Assembly (NCBI GenBank): GCA_041479575.1
Contig: JBGOYH010000105.1
Coordinates: 1-7,509, forward strand
Length of the DNA: 7,509 nucleotides
Origin: DASPPK01 sp041479575
GTDB taxonomy: Archaea; Thermoproteota; Bathyarchaeia; Bathyarchaeales; Bathycorpusculaceae
Direction of reading: 5' to 3'
Shown piece by piece: positions 1 through 6,119 of the stretch. Position 1 is the stretch's first letter. Each line of letters opens with the position of its first letter. Under the pieces are notes generated by a model. That model was not told the DNA's origin. It ran no database searches and was given only the letters and a program-made list of their open reading frames with translations. The position numbers and the translations under genes are program-made.

Positions 1-2667
1 AGCGCTCGCAATATTGGTGACCTGGCAGTCGATTCGTCAAAAGGAATACAGAAGACGGAAGACAGGTTCAAGTATGAAAACCTTTTCGTGCCAAATGGTA
101 ATGTTGCCGAGATGATTGAATTCGGAGAGAAGTGGATAAGTGAGAATTTACTTGACCGGTACATTGAAGTAGTAGATGATCAAGATCATGGGCAAGTCGA
201 CACAAGGTGTGAGTTTGATCAGGTCTTCGAACCTTTGGAAAAAGTGTTTGGAGAGGGAATAGAAGATAACTTCCTGAAAGAATTTGATCATTCTAAACAA
301 CCGGATTATGCCGTGCTTTTGTCCAGAGACTTCAAAAGACTTTTTTTCAGTTTCTTTGGCAAACAGGATACCCTTCTTGTTACGGGGCGGGAGGGTGTGG
401 GCAAAACCTTCAACCTTCTGCTAATAGGCAAGATGCTTGAACGAGAAAAATATCTGGTTCGCTATAGCTCCATCCGAAATGTAAAACTGGCGCGAGATAC
501 CTTTTCGAAATCACCAGACACTATACGCGAGAACTCTGTATTTATCTTGGATGATTGCCAAGAAGACCTTGAAAAAACAACTGAGATAGTGAAAGAGTCA
601 AAGGTGCTGCTTTCCAAAGGAGCAAAACGACAAAAGTTCATCTTCTTATCTCACCCTTTGGATCCCTACTACAAAACTATGGTATTTGGCAAGGAAATTC
701 AGACTCTTATATTCAAGGAAAGATATGCCGATCTTGAATATCTCGCTCGACTATTCTTTCGAAAGATCAATGAGCCAGAGCGAATTAACGAATTTCTGAG
801 CCTAATATATCATGATGATCCCTCCAAGATCTTTTTCGCTTATAGGAACATGAAATTTTGGAATCTTTACTTCAATGTGATAGAAGATTGCCACAAAGTC
901 AAAATTGGCAGAACCGAGTTCCTGAATTGCGCCTACAGTTTTTTCAAGAAGAGAAAGCCTCACCTGTTTCAGCTCATAGATACGCTAGGAAAGCTGCTCC
1001 CATTCTTCAAAAACGATATGCCAGTACTGAAGGATTACGCTGACAAGAAGTTGTACATCGACAAAGAACATTTAGAGGAGTTGGAGAACAAGGGAGTATT
1101 GAAGCGCGAAGCTTTCGATTGGTATGACAAGAATTGGACAAGGAGCAGCGCTTTGTTCATCAGAAGCAAGATACATCCGACCGAGGCAAGAATACTTGAG
1201 ATCATACTAAAGAAATTCGGAGAGACAGCAATTGATGACAAGACCATTCTTATCGACTATGCCGGCGACAATTGTGAAAACCTGTATCGCATAGTCACAG
1301 AAATTCAGTTTCATGATTTTGATATGCTTGAGGACCTATGCAATGACAACCGATTTGCATTAGTGATTCAAAAATACCTCAAGGACCAGCGCGTTCGAGG
1401 AAAGCGTCTCGATAGGATGGTTATTACCATTTCAAAGCTGCAATTCGAATGCAGAAGTCGCTTGATCGACAATGAGGTTCTGGATAAATGGATTGAGAAA
1501 CTTAACAATCCGGACTACTATTTGAATAGTAAGATTTTCCTCTTAAGAGCCATATTCAAAGTCAGTCCGACCCTGGCTTACGAGTCTTATAAGAGCCTTG
1601 ATCTTGAACTTCTGGTTGAAAGTTTCAGAAAGATTCCGATGGATCAATCGATTGGCAGCGGATTACCGACATTTAGGAAACTCATAGAAGTATCCAAAAA
1701 CATATACTCTTTCTATCTTTTCAGTACGAACCCAGTTTATGAAAATGGGCTAAACAATGGTAGGCTCCCGGGCGGTCTAAAAATAGTTTTCGGAAACAAA
1801 AAATTCCCGCTTTCAAATGATGCAAGGGTTGAACAAGAAACAGACGATAGATCGATCCATCGAAGGTGGAGAATACTCGACGGAGCAAATACCTATCTGA
1901 TCCGGAAAACTCGAAGCGGATCCAATCTGAATGTCTACTATTCTTCAGATGATTTGCAGAGAGAGATATTTCTGATTGATAAGACAAGAATGATTCTTGA
2001 CAAATGTATTGAGGAGTTTTCAGCGAGATTTGAGAAGCATGAATTTTTTTCCCAATTGCATTGGCTCTTGAAGAATCTGGACGGTATGAAGCTTCGTCAA
2101 GGAAACAAAGGAAGCTTGGCTAACTACTTCTTCGAAAAGATCCAGTTCCAGAAAATTGTCGATTGGATTAGACTCAAGAACACAGCAGTTCACGAACTGA
2201 GATTCGTGTTAAAAACCTGCAGATCTACATACATTGAACTTAACGGTACGAAGAAGAATTTGTATCACGACTGCTTGAAAAGGTTACTAGATTACGAAGA
2301 CATAAAACGAATATTCGATAATCCTAGGTCTAGTTTGTTCAGCATTTGCCTAACTTCAAGCAAAGGTCATGAGTTTCTAGCCAATCACTTCTATCAATAT
2401 TCACACGAAGATAGCTTTGCCCGTAAGGTTTATGGTGAACGGAATTTATATCTGCTGAATCAAAGCATAGAATCAACAGAAAGAAATGACGGCTTGTCAG
2501 ACGAACAGAGACGATATATAATTCGCAGAATCATAGCCAGCATGGGTAGCTCGGAGAGTTATATAATGACAAGTGTCAGAATAGCCAAGAAACTTGCCAA
2601 GGAATTTGACATTGATCTGGAAATGGATCGATTTCTGGATTACAAGGAGAAGTATGCAGCCTCGTAA
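1..2667 (+). CDS. Large STAND/AAA-like P-loop NTPase with helical-repeat C-terminus (5' end outside window)
   Basis: The frame is open from the first base, so 888 residues are visible and the true start lies upstream; the first possible start in the window, GTG at 88, has no ribosome binding site and is probably internal. Numbering from base 1, the Walker A motif GREGVGKT is at residues 129-136 (Lys135) and Walker B VFILDDCQ at 181-188 (Asp184, Asp185). A hydrophobic strand ending in Ser217-His218 sits where AAA/STAND proteins carry sensor 1. About 120 visible residues precede the P-loop. The rest is charged and mostly helical, with a recurring pattern near residues 686 and 733 (LHWLLKNL, then LRFVLKTC), suggesting a repeat scaffold. 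No transmembrane segment or nuclease motif is visible. Proteins of this layout (NTPase plus repeats) include STAND signalling and antiviral sensors, where an effector domain sits at the N-terminus; here that part would be outside the window. The NTPase call is firm; STAND membership and any defence role are inference. It ends with TAA and is followed by a long gap, so it is not in an operon with the downstream genes. Confidence 0.8.
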   Translation, partial: SARNIGDLAVDSSKGIQKTEDRFKYENLFVPNGNVAEMIEFGEKWISENLLDRYIEVVDDQDHGQVDTRCEFDQVFEPLEKVFGEGIEDNFLKEFDHSKQPDYAVLLSRDFKRLFFSFFGKQDTLLVTGREGVGKTFNLLLIGKMLEREKYLVRYSSIRNVKLARDTFSKSPDTIRENSVFILDDCQEDLEKTTEIVKESKVLLSKGAKRQKFIFLSHPLDPYYKTMVFGKEIQTLIFKERYADLEYLARLFFRKINEPERINEFLSLIYHDDPSKIFFAYRNMKFWNLYFNVIEDCHKVKIGRTEFLNCAYSFFKKRKPHLFQLIDTLGKLLPFFKNDMPVLKDYADKKLYIDKEHLEELENKGVLKREAFDWYDKNWTRSSALFIRSKIHPTEARILEIILKKFGETAIDDKTILIDYAGDNCENLYRIVTEIQFHDFDMLEDLCNDNRFALVIQKYLKDQRVRGKRLDRMVITISKLQFECRSRLIDNEVLDKWIEKLNNPDYYLNSKIFLLRAIFKVSPTLAYESYKSLDLELLVESFRKIPMDQSIGSGLPTFRKLIEVSKNIYSFYLFSTNPVYENGLNNGRLPGGLKIVFGNKKFPLSNDARVEQETDDRSIHRRWRILDGANTYLIRKTRSGSNLNVYYSSDDLQREIFLIDKTRMILDKCIEEFSARFEKHEFFSQLHWLLKNLDGMKLRQGNKGSLANYFFEKIQFQKIVDWIRLKNTAVHELRFVLKTCRSTYIELNGTKKNLYHDCLKRLLDYEDIKRIFDNPRSSLFSICLTSSKGHEFLANHFYQYSHEDSFARKVYGERNLYLLNQSIESTERNDGLSDEQRRYIIRRIIASMGSSESYIMTSVRIAKKLAKEFDIDLEMDRFLDYKEKYAAS

Positions 2668-2674
2668 TTTTAAT

Positions 2675-2694
2675 AGAATGTATTCTGTCATTTT
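2675..2694 (+). terminator. Weak possible terminator after the NTPase gene
   Basis: Seven bases after the NTPase stop codon, arms AGAAT and ATTCT (2675-2679 and 2682-2686) form a short inverted repeat, followed by a TTTT run at 2691-2694. The stem is only 5 bp with a 2-base spacer, so a true hairpin would have to open its inner pair. It could mark the transcript end, but the T run is short and this is a weak call. Confidence 0.2.
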
Positions 2695-2750
2695 GATGCG
2701 AAATGAGGCGAAGCGCGCGCCGCAAGAACTGACATCTAATTCGACAATTG

Positions 2751-2762
2751 AGAGCTAGCTCT
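2751..2762. repeat. Perfect 12-bp palindrome AGAGCTAGCTCT
   Basis: The 12 bases equal their own reverse complement. After one mismatched pair on each side (G2750 and G2763), TT and AA continue the symmetry. A dimeric DNA-binding protein could recognise such a site. There is no neighbouring start codon, so it is not obviously an operator for either flanking gene. Confidence 0.5.
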
Positions 2763-2804
2763 GAAAGAAATCAGAAGCTTGCTATTTCCCGTATTTTATT
2801 CGAT

Positions 2805-2816
2805 TAGCGCGCGCTA
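2805..2816. repeat. Perfect palindrome TAGCGCGCGCTA with alternating GC core
   Basis: The 12 bases equal their own reverse complement and contain the alternating purine-pyrimidine core GCGCGCGC, a tract type prone to left-handed DNA. The same core occurs at 2713-2720 and at 4128-4135, all three in non-coding DNA. The copies at 2805 and 4128 share the longer string GCGCGCGCTA. Confidence 0.5.
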
Positions 2817-2840
2817 GAGAAGGCGCAGCGATTGACTCAC

Positions 2841-3063
2841 TAGATGAGCGGTTCAGTAACTCCTATGAGCCGTCTATTAGTTGCAGAAGTTGGACTTGAC
2901 CCCGTTTGGGTTCTAATCCCCACCGATTTATCGGTCCATTTCCATGGAGCGAAATTGTAAGATTTAAACGTAAGTTTAAACCTATCCGGCCCCACCACAA
3001 ATACCTGATATTATGGATGCTGCGAGGCCGGTCAGAACTGTTCTATTTGTGCTTGTGTTTTTT
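2841..3063 (+). ncRNA. Candidate structured non-coding RNA (strand and ends uncertain)
   Basis: Several consecutive hairpins can be drawn. CGGTTCA (2849-2855) pairs with TGAGCCG (2866-2872) with one G-U pair, extended across a bulge by TAGA/TCTA (2841-2844 with 2873-2876). ACCGAT/ATCGGT follows (2922-2935). TTTAAAC (2963-2969) pairs with GTTTAAA (2974-2980) around a GTAA loop, a GNRA tetraloop. CCGGCC (2986-2991) pairs with GGCCGG (3026-3031). AGAAC/GTTCT follows (3034-3044), and the stretch ends in T6 at 3058-3063, a plausible archaeal termination point. A TATA-like run, TATTTTAT at 2792-2799, lies about 50 bases before the first stem. The plus strand is preferred for the GNRA loop, the wobble pair and the terminal T run. 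It does not match tRNA, 5S rRNA, SRP RNA or RNase P RNA as far as I can recognise. Chance palindromes remain a real alternative. Confidence 0.3.
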
Positions 3064-3078
3064 CCTGAATCTAGAGGC

Positions 3079-3088
3079 GTAGGCCTAC
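3079..3088. repeat. Perfect 10-bp palindrome GTAGGCCTAC
   Basis: The ten bases are self-complementary and lie between the two T6 runs at 3058-3063 and 3097-3102. They could be a protein binding site or the stem base of a short structure. No gene starts close by, so a role as operator is speculative. Confidence 0.4.
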
Positions 3089-3138
3089 TCAACATGTTTT
3101 TTGGTTGTTTTCAAGTCAAAAATGACCTACCCCCTCCC

Positions 3139-3180
3139 CCTAAGTTTTCAGCGCACACAGAACTTAGGTAAGTGTCTGTG
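3139..3180 (+). promoter_or_regulatory. Pair of mutually exclusive hairpins ahead of the HAD gene
   Basis: The segment can fold in two ways. In one, CCTAAGTT (3139-3146) pairs perfectly with AACTTAGG (3161-3168), with two further pairs inside. In the other, CACAGAACTT (3156-3165) pairs with AAGT-G-TCTGTG (3170-3180) around a 4-base loop AGGT with one bulged G, giving 10 pairs. Both use bases 3161-3168, so they cannot coexist. Such competing stems are typical of leader regions that switch expression, and the HAD gene begins 60-130 bases downstream. No known riboswitch class is recognised and transcription through this point is not shown. Confidence 0.3.
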
Positions 3181-3224
3181 CAGTTCCTTTGGCGGGGTTT
3201 GGTGTGCCGTTTTGCTGATGTGCA

Positions 3225-3240
3225 TGTTGAATTTTCAACA
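3225..3240. repeat. Inverted repeat TGTTGAA-TT-TTCAACA next to a GTG codon
   Basis: Two perfect 7-base arms flank a 2-base spacer, ending two bases before a possible GTG start (3243) of the HAD frame. The symmetry suits a dimeric regulator site near the HAD promoter, but it could also be a chance palindrome. If translation starts at ATG 3312, the site lies in the upstream region of that gene. Confidence 0.35.
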
Positions 3241-3311
3241 ATGTGCAGTTGGTTTTGGCAAGCGTGCGCGAACATTTTTTAGGGCAGTGGAAGGAGACAT
3301 TGGCTTGTCGG

Positions 3312-4100
3312 ATGAGGAGCTTGATAAGAGAAGAGGGCAAACGTGATGTGGCAGTGTTGTTTGACCTGGAGGACACTTTAGTTCAGACTCCGTGGTCAAG
3401 TCATCGGCATGTGGTGGAATTCAGGCGTTGTACTAAGGAGAAGCTGGTGGATCTCGGTGTTCCTGCTGCCGTGCTTGAAGGGATAGAACGGTCAACGATA
3501 TTGCGGAACAAGGCATCGGAGTACGTTGAGCGATATTTTGATGAAGCAGGTGCAAAAAGGTTCAGGCGAGAAATGGATAGATTCCTCGGCGGGTACGAAT
3601 TGGACTCGGTGAAGAAGTCTAGACTTTTCGATGAAACGATTTCGACATTGGAGACCCTGAAAAGACTTGGAGTCAAGATGGGGCTTGTCACGAACACCTC
3701 GAGGAAAGCGGTTGATGTTGTTTTTCAGGTGCACGGTCTAAGGGAATACTTTGACGTTGTCGTGACGAGGGAAAGTGTTAGAAGATTGAAACCGGCTCCT
3801 GAAGGCATTTTGCTGGCCGTCGAGAGACTGGCCGCAAATCGTTTCTTGATGGTTGGCGATTTGATGCTTGATGTGCTGGCTGCTAAGAACGCAGGCGGAG
3901 CAGCAATAATTGTCATAAGAAACCCTGAACAGTCAGATTTCCAGGGGCTTTTGAAGAGTCTGCCCGCAGAGGTCTTGAAGGAAGCCAAGAGAACGGTCGA
4001 AGAAAGAGGGGATTTGCACGCGGACTATATCATTCAATCATTGGCAGAAGTCCCGGCAATTGTGCAAGCGGAAAAAGGAAAAACCGGGTCCCATCTGTGA
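3312..4100 (+). CDS. HAD-superfamily hydrolase, phosphatase-like, with C1 cap
   Basis: Starting at ATG 3312 gives 262 residues. Motif I is VLFDLEDTLV, with nucleophile Asp18 but Glu20 in place of the usual second Asp. A helical stretch between about residues 24 and 105 fits a C1 cap. Motif II is LVTNTS with Thr127, motif III is RLKPAP with Lys160, and motif IV is VGDLMLDVLAAKNAG with Asp183 and Asp187 for Mg2+ binding. The order and spacing match the phosphoglycolate phosphatase/Gph-like branch, cytosolic enzymes that remove phosphate from small metabolites; the substrate cannot be named. The same frame could start at GTG 3243, adding 23 residues without family character, or at GTG 3348, which leaves only five residues before the nucleophile. 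ATG 3312 is preferred for normal spacing to motif I; the purine run AAGGAGA at 3291-3297 is rather far, and a T-rich box near 3273-3281 might be a TATA element for a short leader. It ends with TGA and stands alone, since the next gene has its own promoter. Confidence 0.85.
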   Translation: MRSLIREEGKRDVAVLFDLEDTLVQTPWSSHRHVVEFRRCTKEKLVDLGVPAAVLEGIERSTILRNKASEYVERYFDEAGAKRFRREMDRFLGGYELDSVKKSRLFDETISTLETLKRLGVKMGLVTNTSRKAVDVVFQVHGLREYFDVVVTRESVRRLKPAPEGILLAVERLAANRFLMVGDLMLDVLAAKNAGGAAIIVIRNPEQSDFQGLLKSLPAEVLKEAKRTVEERGDLHADYIIQSLAEVPAIVQAEKGKTGSHL

Positions 4101-4126
4101 AAGGTCTCAACTCTCGCGGAGTGCTT

Positions 4127-4137
4127 GGCGCGCGCTA
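4127..4137. repeat. Third copy of the GCGCGCGC tract, in the HAD-ABC gap
   Basis: GGCGCGCGCTA lies 27 bases after the HAD stop codon. It shares GCGCGCGCTA with the palindrome at 2805-2816. The remainder of this gap (4101-4283) shows only the promoter of the ABC operon; no T run marking a terminator was seen after the HAD gene. Confidence 0.4.
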
Positions 4138-4223
4138 TTGGGACGGTTTCGTGAAAAAACTGCAATCAGCCCCGATGGCCGCTGCTATAACTTGATTCGC
4201 TTGTCGTATGGTTTGTGAATCCT

Positions 4224-4240
4224 GAAAAAAAAGCTTATAT
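4224..4240 (+). promoter_or_regulatory. Archaeal-type promoter (BRE plus TATA box) of the ABC operon
   Basis: A purine run GAAAAAAAA (4224-4232) is followed by the TATA-like CTTATAT (4234-4240). Archaeal transcription usually begins about 25 bases downstream of the box, here near 4262-4266, which would leave a leader of roughly 20 bases before ATG 4284. The arrangement resembles the TFB/TBP binding pair and supports an archaeal host. Confidence 0.55.
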
Positions 4241-4283
4241 CGTAATCTACGTGCTGAAATACTTCGCAACACTGCAGGTTTAG

Positions 4284-6119
4284 ATGATGAGCGTAGCCAA
4301 ACCGATTCTTGATTACGTCAAAACAATCAAAACGCAGGCCGAGTTGCTCGGTTCAAAAGGGACATTTAAGAGGCTTCTCAAATATCATAGGCGTTACCTG
4401 CGTTTGATAATATTGGTTTTTGGACTGACGATTATTGCAGCTTATTTGTTCTCGCTTGAACCACTGTACACAGCTCAGATAATTGACGTGGTTATCACTC
4501 AGGGGAAAACCGATGCGCTGCTAGGTTTAGTGTCTATTATTGTTATAGCGGTTGTGTCCTACGGAATAGTCAACTTTGTCACGACCTATGTTCAAGGGTA
4601 CTTTGCGCAGATGATTGTTAGAGACCTTAGATCTGACTACTACTCTTCACTTCAGCGCAAATCATTCAATTTCTACGATGTCTCCCCTGTAGGAGACCTC
4701 GTTTCAAGAGCCACCATGGACATGCAGGCGATAGAAGCGTTTGTGAAAACATGGCTCGGAACCCTGACTAATGCTGCGTTTCTGATCGTCATCATATTCG
4801 CAATCATGTACTCCGTAAACCCAATCATGAGCCTGATAGCAATCGCACCTATGCCATTGATATTCTATTTTACTGCTCAGCTTTGGATCAAAACGATGCC
4901 TCTTTTCAGGAAGATGATGCTCATACTGGGCAGACTTGGCTCGTACATTCAGCAGAACATCATAGGCATGAAAATCGTGCGCATCTTTCGAAGAGAAGAT
5001 GAGATGGATAAAGGTTTCAGGCAAGTTGAAGAAGTATTTGTCGACACGGCGATTACAGCTGGCAGAATTCAGTCCCGATACATGCCTGCTGGACCTGCCA
5101 TCTTGACCTTGGGCATAACCATGGTGTACCTTTATGGTGGCAATTTGATAGCGGCGCCTGCAGCGATCCTGACAATAGGGCAACTTACACTCTTTTCCAG
5201 GTACATGATGCGACTGAGCTTTCCATTGCGCGATTTAAGCATGCTTTCAGGTACATGGATAAACGCTGCGGCTGGGCTTGAAAGGATCAATCAAATCATG
5301 GACATCCCAGTAGAGGTGGAAGACAATGCAAAGGCTGCGGAACTTGTCATAGAAAAGGGCGAGGTTGAATTCAAGAACGTGACATTTTGCTATGCCACTG
5401 ACCGACCTGTGCTTGACAACATTAGCTTCAGAGTCAAGCCGGGTGAGAGAATTGCGATTCTTGGAGCTACAGGTTCGGGGAAAACATCACTCGTATACCT
5501 GATTCCTAGATTCTATGAGGCGAATTCGGGAAGCATTCTAATCGATGGCAAAAACGTGAAAAGCTACGGGCTCTCGTCTTTGAGACGCCAAGTAGGGCTT
5601 GTTCTTCAAGACGTGTTCATTTTTACAGGGACGATTAAGGACAACATTGCATTCAGTCGTGCTGACGCTTCCATGGAAGACATAGTGGCTGTAGCGAAGT
5701 TGGCGAGAATACATGATTTTATAATGACTCTGCCTGAAGGGTACAACACGATTGTCGGAGAAAGAGGCGTAACGCTGTCAGGTGGACAGAGGCAAAGAGT
5801 GACTATCGCCAGAGCCCTCTTGGCCCAACCGAAGATATTCATTCTTGACGACGCTCTCTCTTTTGTGGACGCTAAGACTGAAAAAGAAATTCAGGAAGCT
5901 CTTGAGGAAGCAATGAAGGATAAAACATCGTTCGTGATTGCGCAGAGACTTTCGACGATAAAAAACGCTGACAGAATCATGGTTCTGGATAATGGTAGAC
6001 TTGTTGAATTCGGAACGCACAAGGATCTCATGATTCAGAGTAGCCTGTACAGACGAATCTATGAAACACAGTTTCTTGAGACGGTTCCACTAAAGGCTCT
6101 GGAGGTTGAAGACAAGTAA
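4284..6119 (+). CDS. ABC exporter half-transporter with degenerate ATP site (TMD-NBD)
   Basis: This is a full-length (611 residues) type IV, MsbA/Sav1866-like half-transporter located in the cell membrane. Transmembrane stretches lie at about residues 41-58, 78-103, 160-205 (two) and 270-312 (two), giving the usual six. The nucleotide-binding domain has Walker A GATGSGKTS at 394-402, Q-loop Gln442, signature LSGGQ at 498-502 and Walker B ending at Asp522. The catalytic Glu after Walker B is replaced by Asp523, the D-loop reads SFVD, and the switch His is replaced by Gln554 (IAQRLST). Those changes are typical of one partner in heterodimeric exporters such as TM287/288 and BmrC/BmrD, where this partner forms the non-hydrolysing site. 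The next gene starts at the base after its stop codon and encodes the expected partner. The start is ATG 4284 or the adjacent ATG 4287; neither has a strong ribosome binding site, in keeping with a short leader. The substrate is unknown; multidrug or lipid export is the usual role. Confidence 0.93.
   Translation: MMSVAKPILDYVKTIKTQAELLGSKGTFKRLLKYHRRYLRLIILVFGLTIIAAYLFSLEPLYTAQIIDVVITQGKTDALLGLVSIIVIAVVSYGIVNFVTTYVQGYFAQMIVRDLRSDYYSSLQRKSFNFYDVSPVGDLVSRATMDMQAIEAFVKTWLGTLTNAAFLIVIIFAIMYSVNPIMSLIAIAPMPLIFYFTAQLWIKTMPLFRKMMLILGRLGSYIQQNIIGMKIVRIFRREDEMDKGFRQVEEVFVDTAITAGRIQSRYMPAGPAILTLGITMVYLYGGNLIAAPAAILTIGQLTLFSRYMMRLSFPLRDLSMLSGTWINAAAGLERINQIMDIPVEVEDNAKAAELVIEKGEVEFKNVTFCYATDRPVLDNISFRVKPGERIAILGATGSGKTSLVYLIPRFYEANSGSILIDGKNVKSYGLSSLRRQVGLVLQDVFIFTGTIKDNIAFSRADASMEDIVAVAKLARIHDFIMTLPEGYNTIVGERGVTLSGGQRQRVTIARALLAQPKIFILDDALSFVDAKTEKEIQEALEEAMKDKTSFVIAQRLSTIKNADRIMVLDNGRLVEFGTHKDLMIQSSLYRRIYETQFLETVPLKALEVEDK
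6101..6106 (+). promoter_or_regulatory. Shine-Dalgarno-like GGAGGT for the second ABC gene
   Basis: GGAGGT lies inside the last codons of the first ABC gene, 13 bases before ATG 6120. The spacing is slightly long, but it is the best ribosome binding match in the window and sits where translational coupling of abutting genes would need it. It supports ATG 6120 as the start. Confidence 0.5.

Larger units (their letters stand above)
2668..3242. other. Palindrome-rich intergenic region without a convincing gene
   Basis: This stretch of about 575 bases holds no reading frame that looks like a protein: the small frames present lack recognisable motifs, start signals or sensible composition. It instead contains many short inverted repeats: AGAAT/ATTCT at 2675-2686, AGAGCTAGCTCT at 2751-2762, TAGCGCGCGCTA at 2805-2816, ACCGAT/ATCGGT at 2922-2935, TTTAAAC/GTTTAAA at 2963-2980, GTAGGCCTAC at 3079-3088 and TGTTGAA/TTCAACA at 3225-3240. 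Two T6 runs (3058-3063 and 3097-3102) could end transcripts in the archaeal manner. The density of symmetric sites suggests structured RNA, protein binding sites or remnants of a small mobile element; the sequence alone does not decide. Confidence 0.6.

Noticed and set aside
88..90. GTG as the start of the large NTPase.
   Set aside because: The frame stays open to base 1 with protein-like sequence and there is no ribosome binding site before this GTG, so the gene very probably starts upstream of the window.
2905..2938. tRNA-like 3' half: GGTTCTAATCC resembles a T-arm and TCCA ends the stretch.
   Set aside because: The T-stem has a mismatch, T replaces the usual purine in the loop, and no matching acceptor, D or anticodon arm lies upstream. 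At most it is a tRNA-derived remnant, for example of an attachment site, and no second copy was seen in the window.
2841..3063. RNase P RNA or SRP RNA.
   Set aside because: The conserved core sequences of those RNAs were not recognised and the stretch is short for either.
2668..3242. CRISPR array or insertion sequence in the gap.
   Set aside because: No direct repeats with regular spacers, no transposase frame and no matching terminal inverted repeats were found; the repeats are unrelated palindromes of different sequence.
3101..3346. Small plus-strand frame of 81 residues before the HAD gene.
   Set aside because: It overlaps the HAD gene start and the hairpin region, has no recognisable motif, and its composition (many Cys and Phe) looks like translated non-coding DNA.
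4704..5183. Minus-strand frame of 159 residues inside the first ABC gene.
   Set aside because: It is antisense to a clearly conserved transmembrane domain, has no motif of its own and no start signals; it is a shadow of the real gene.
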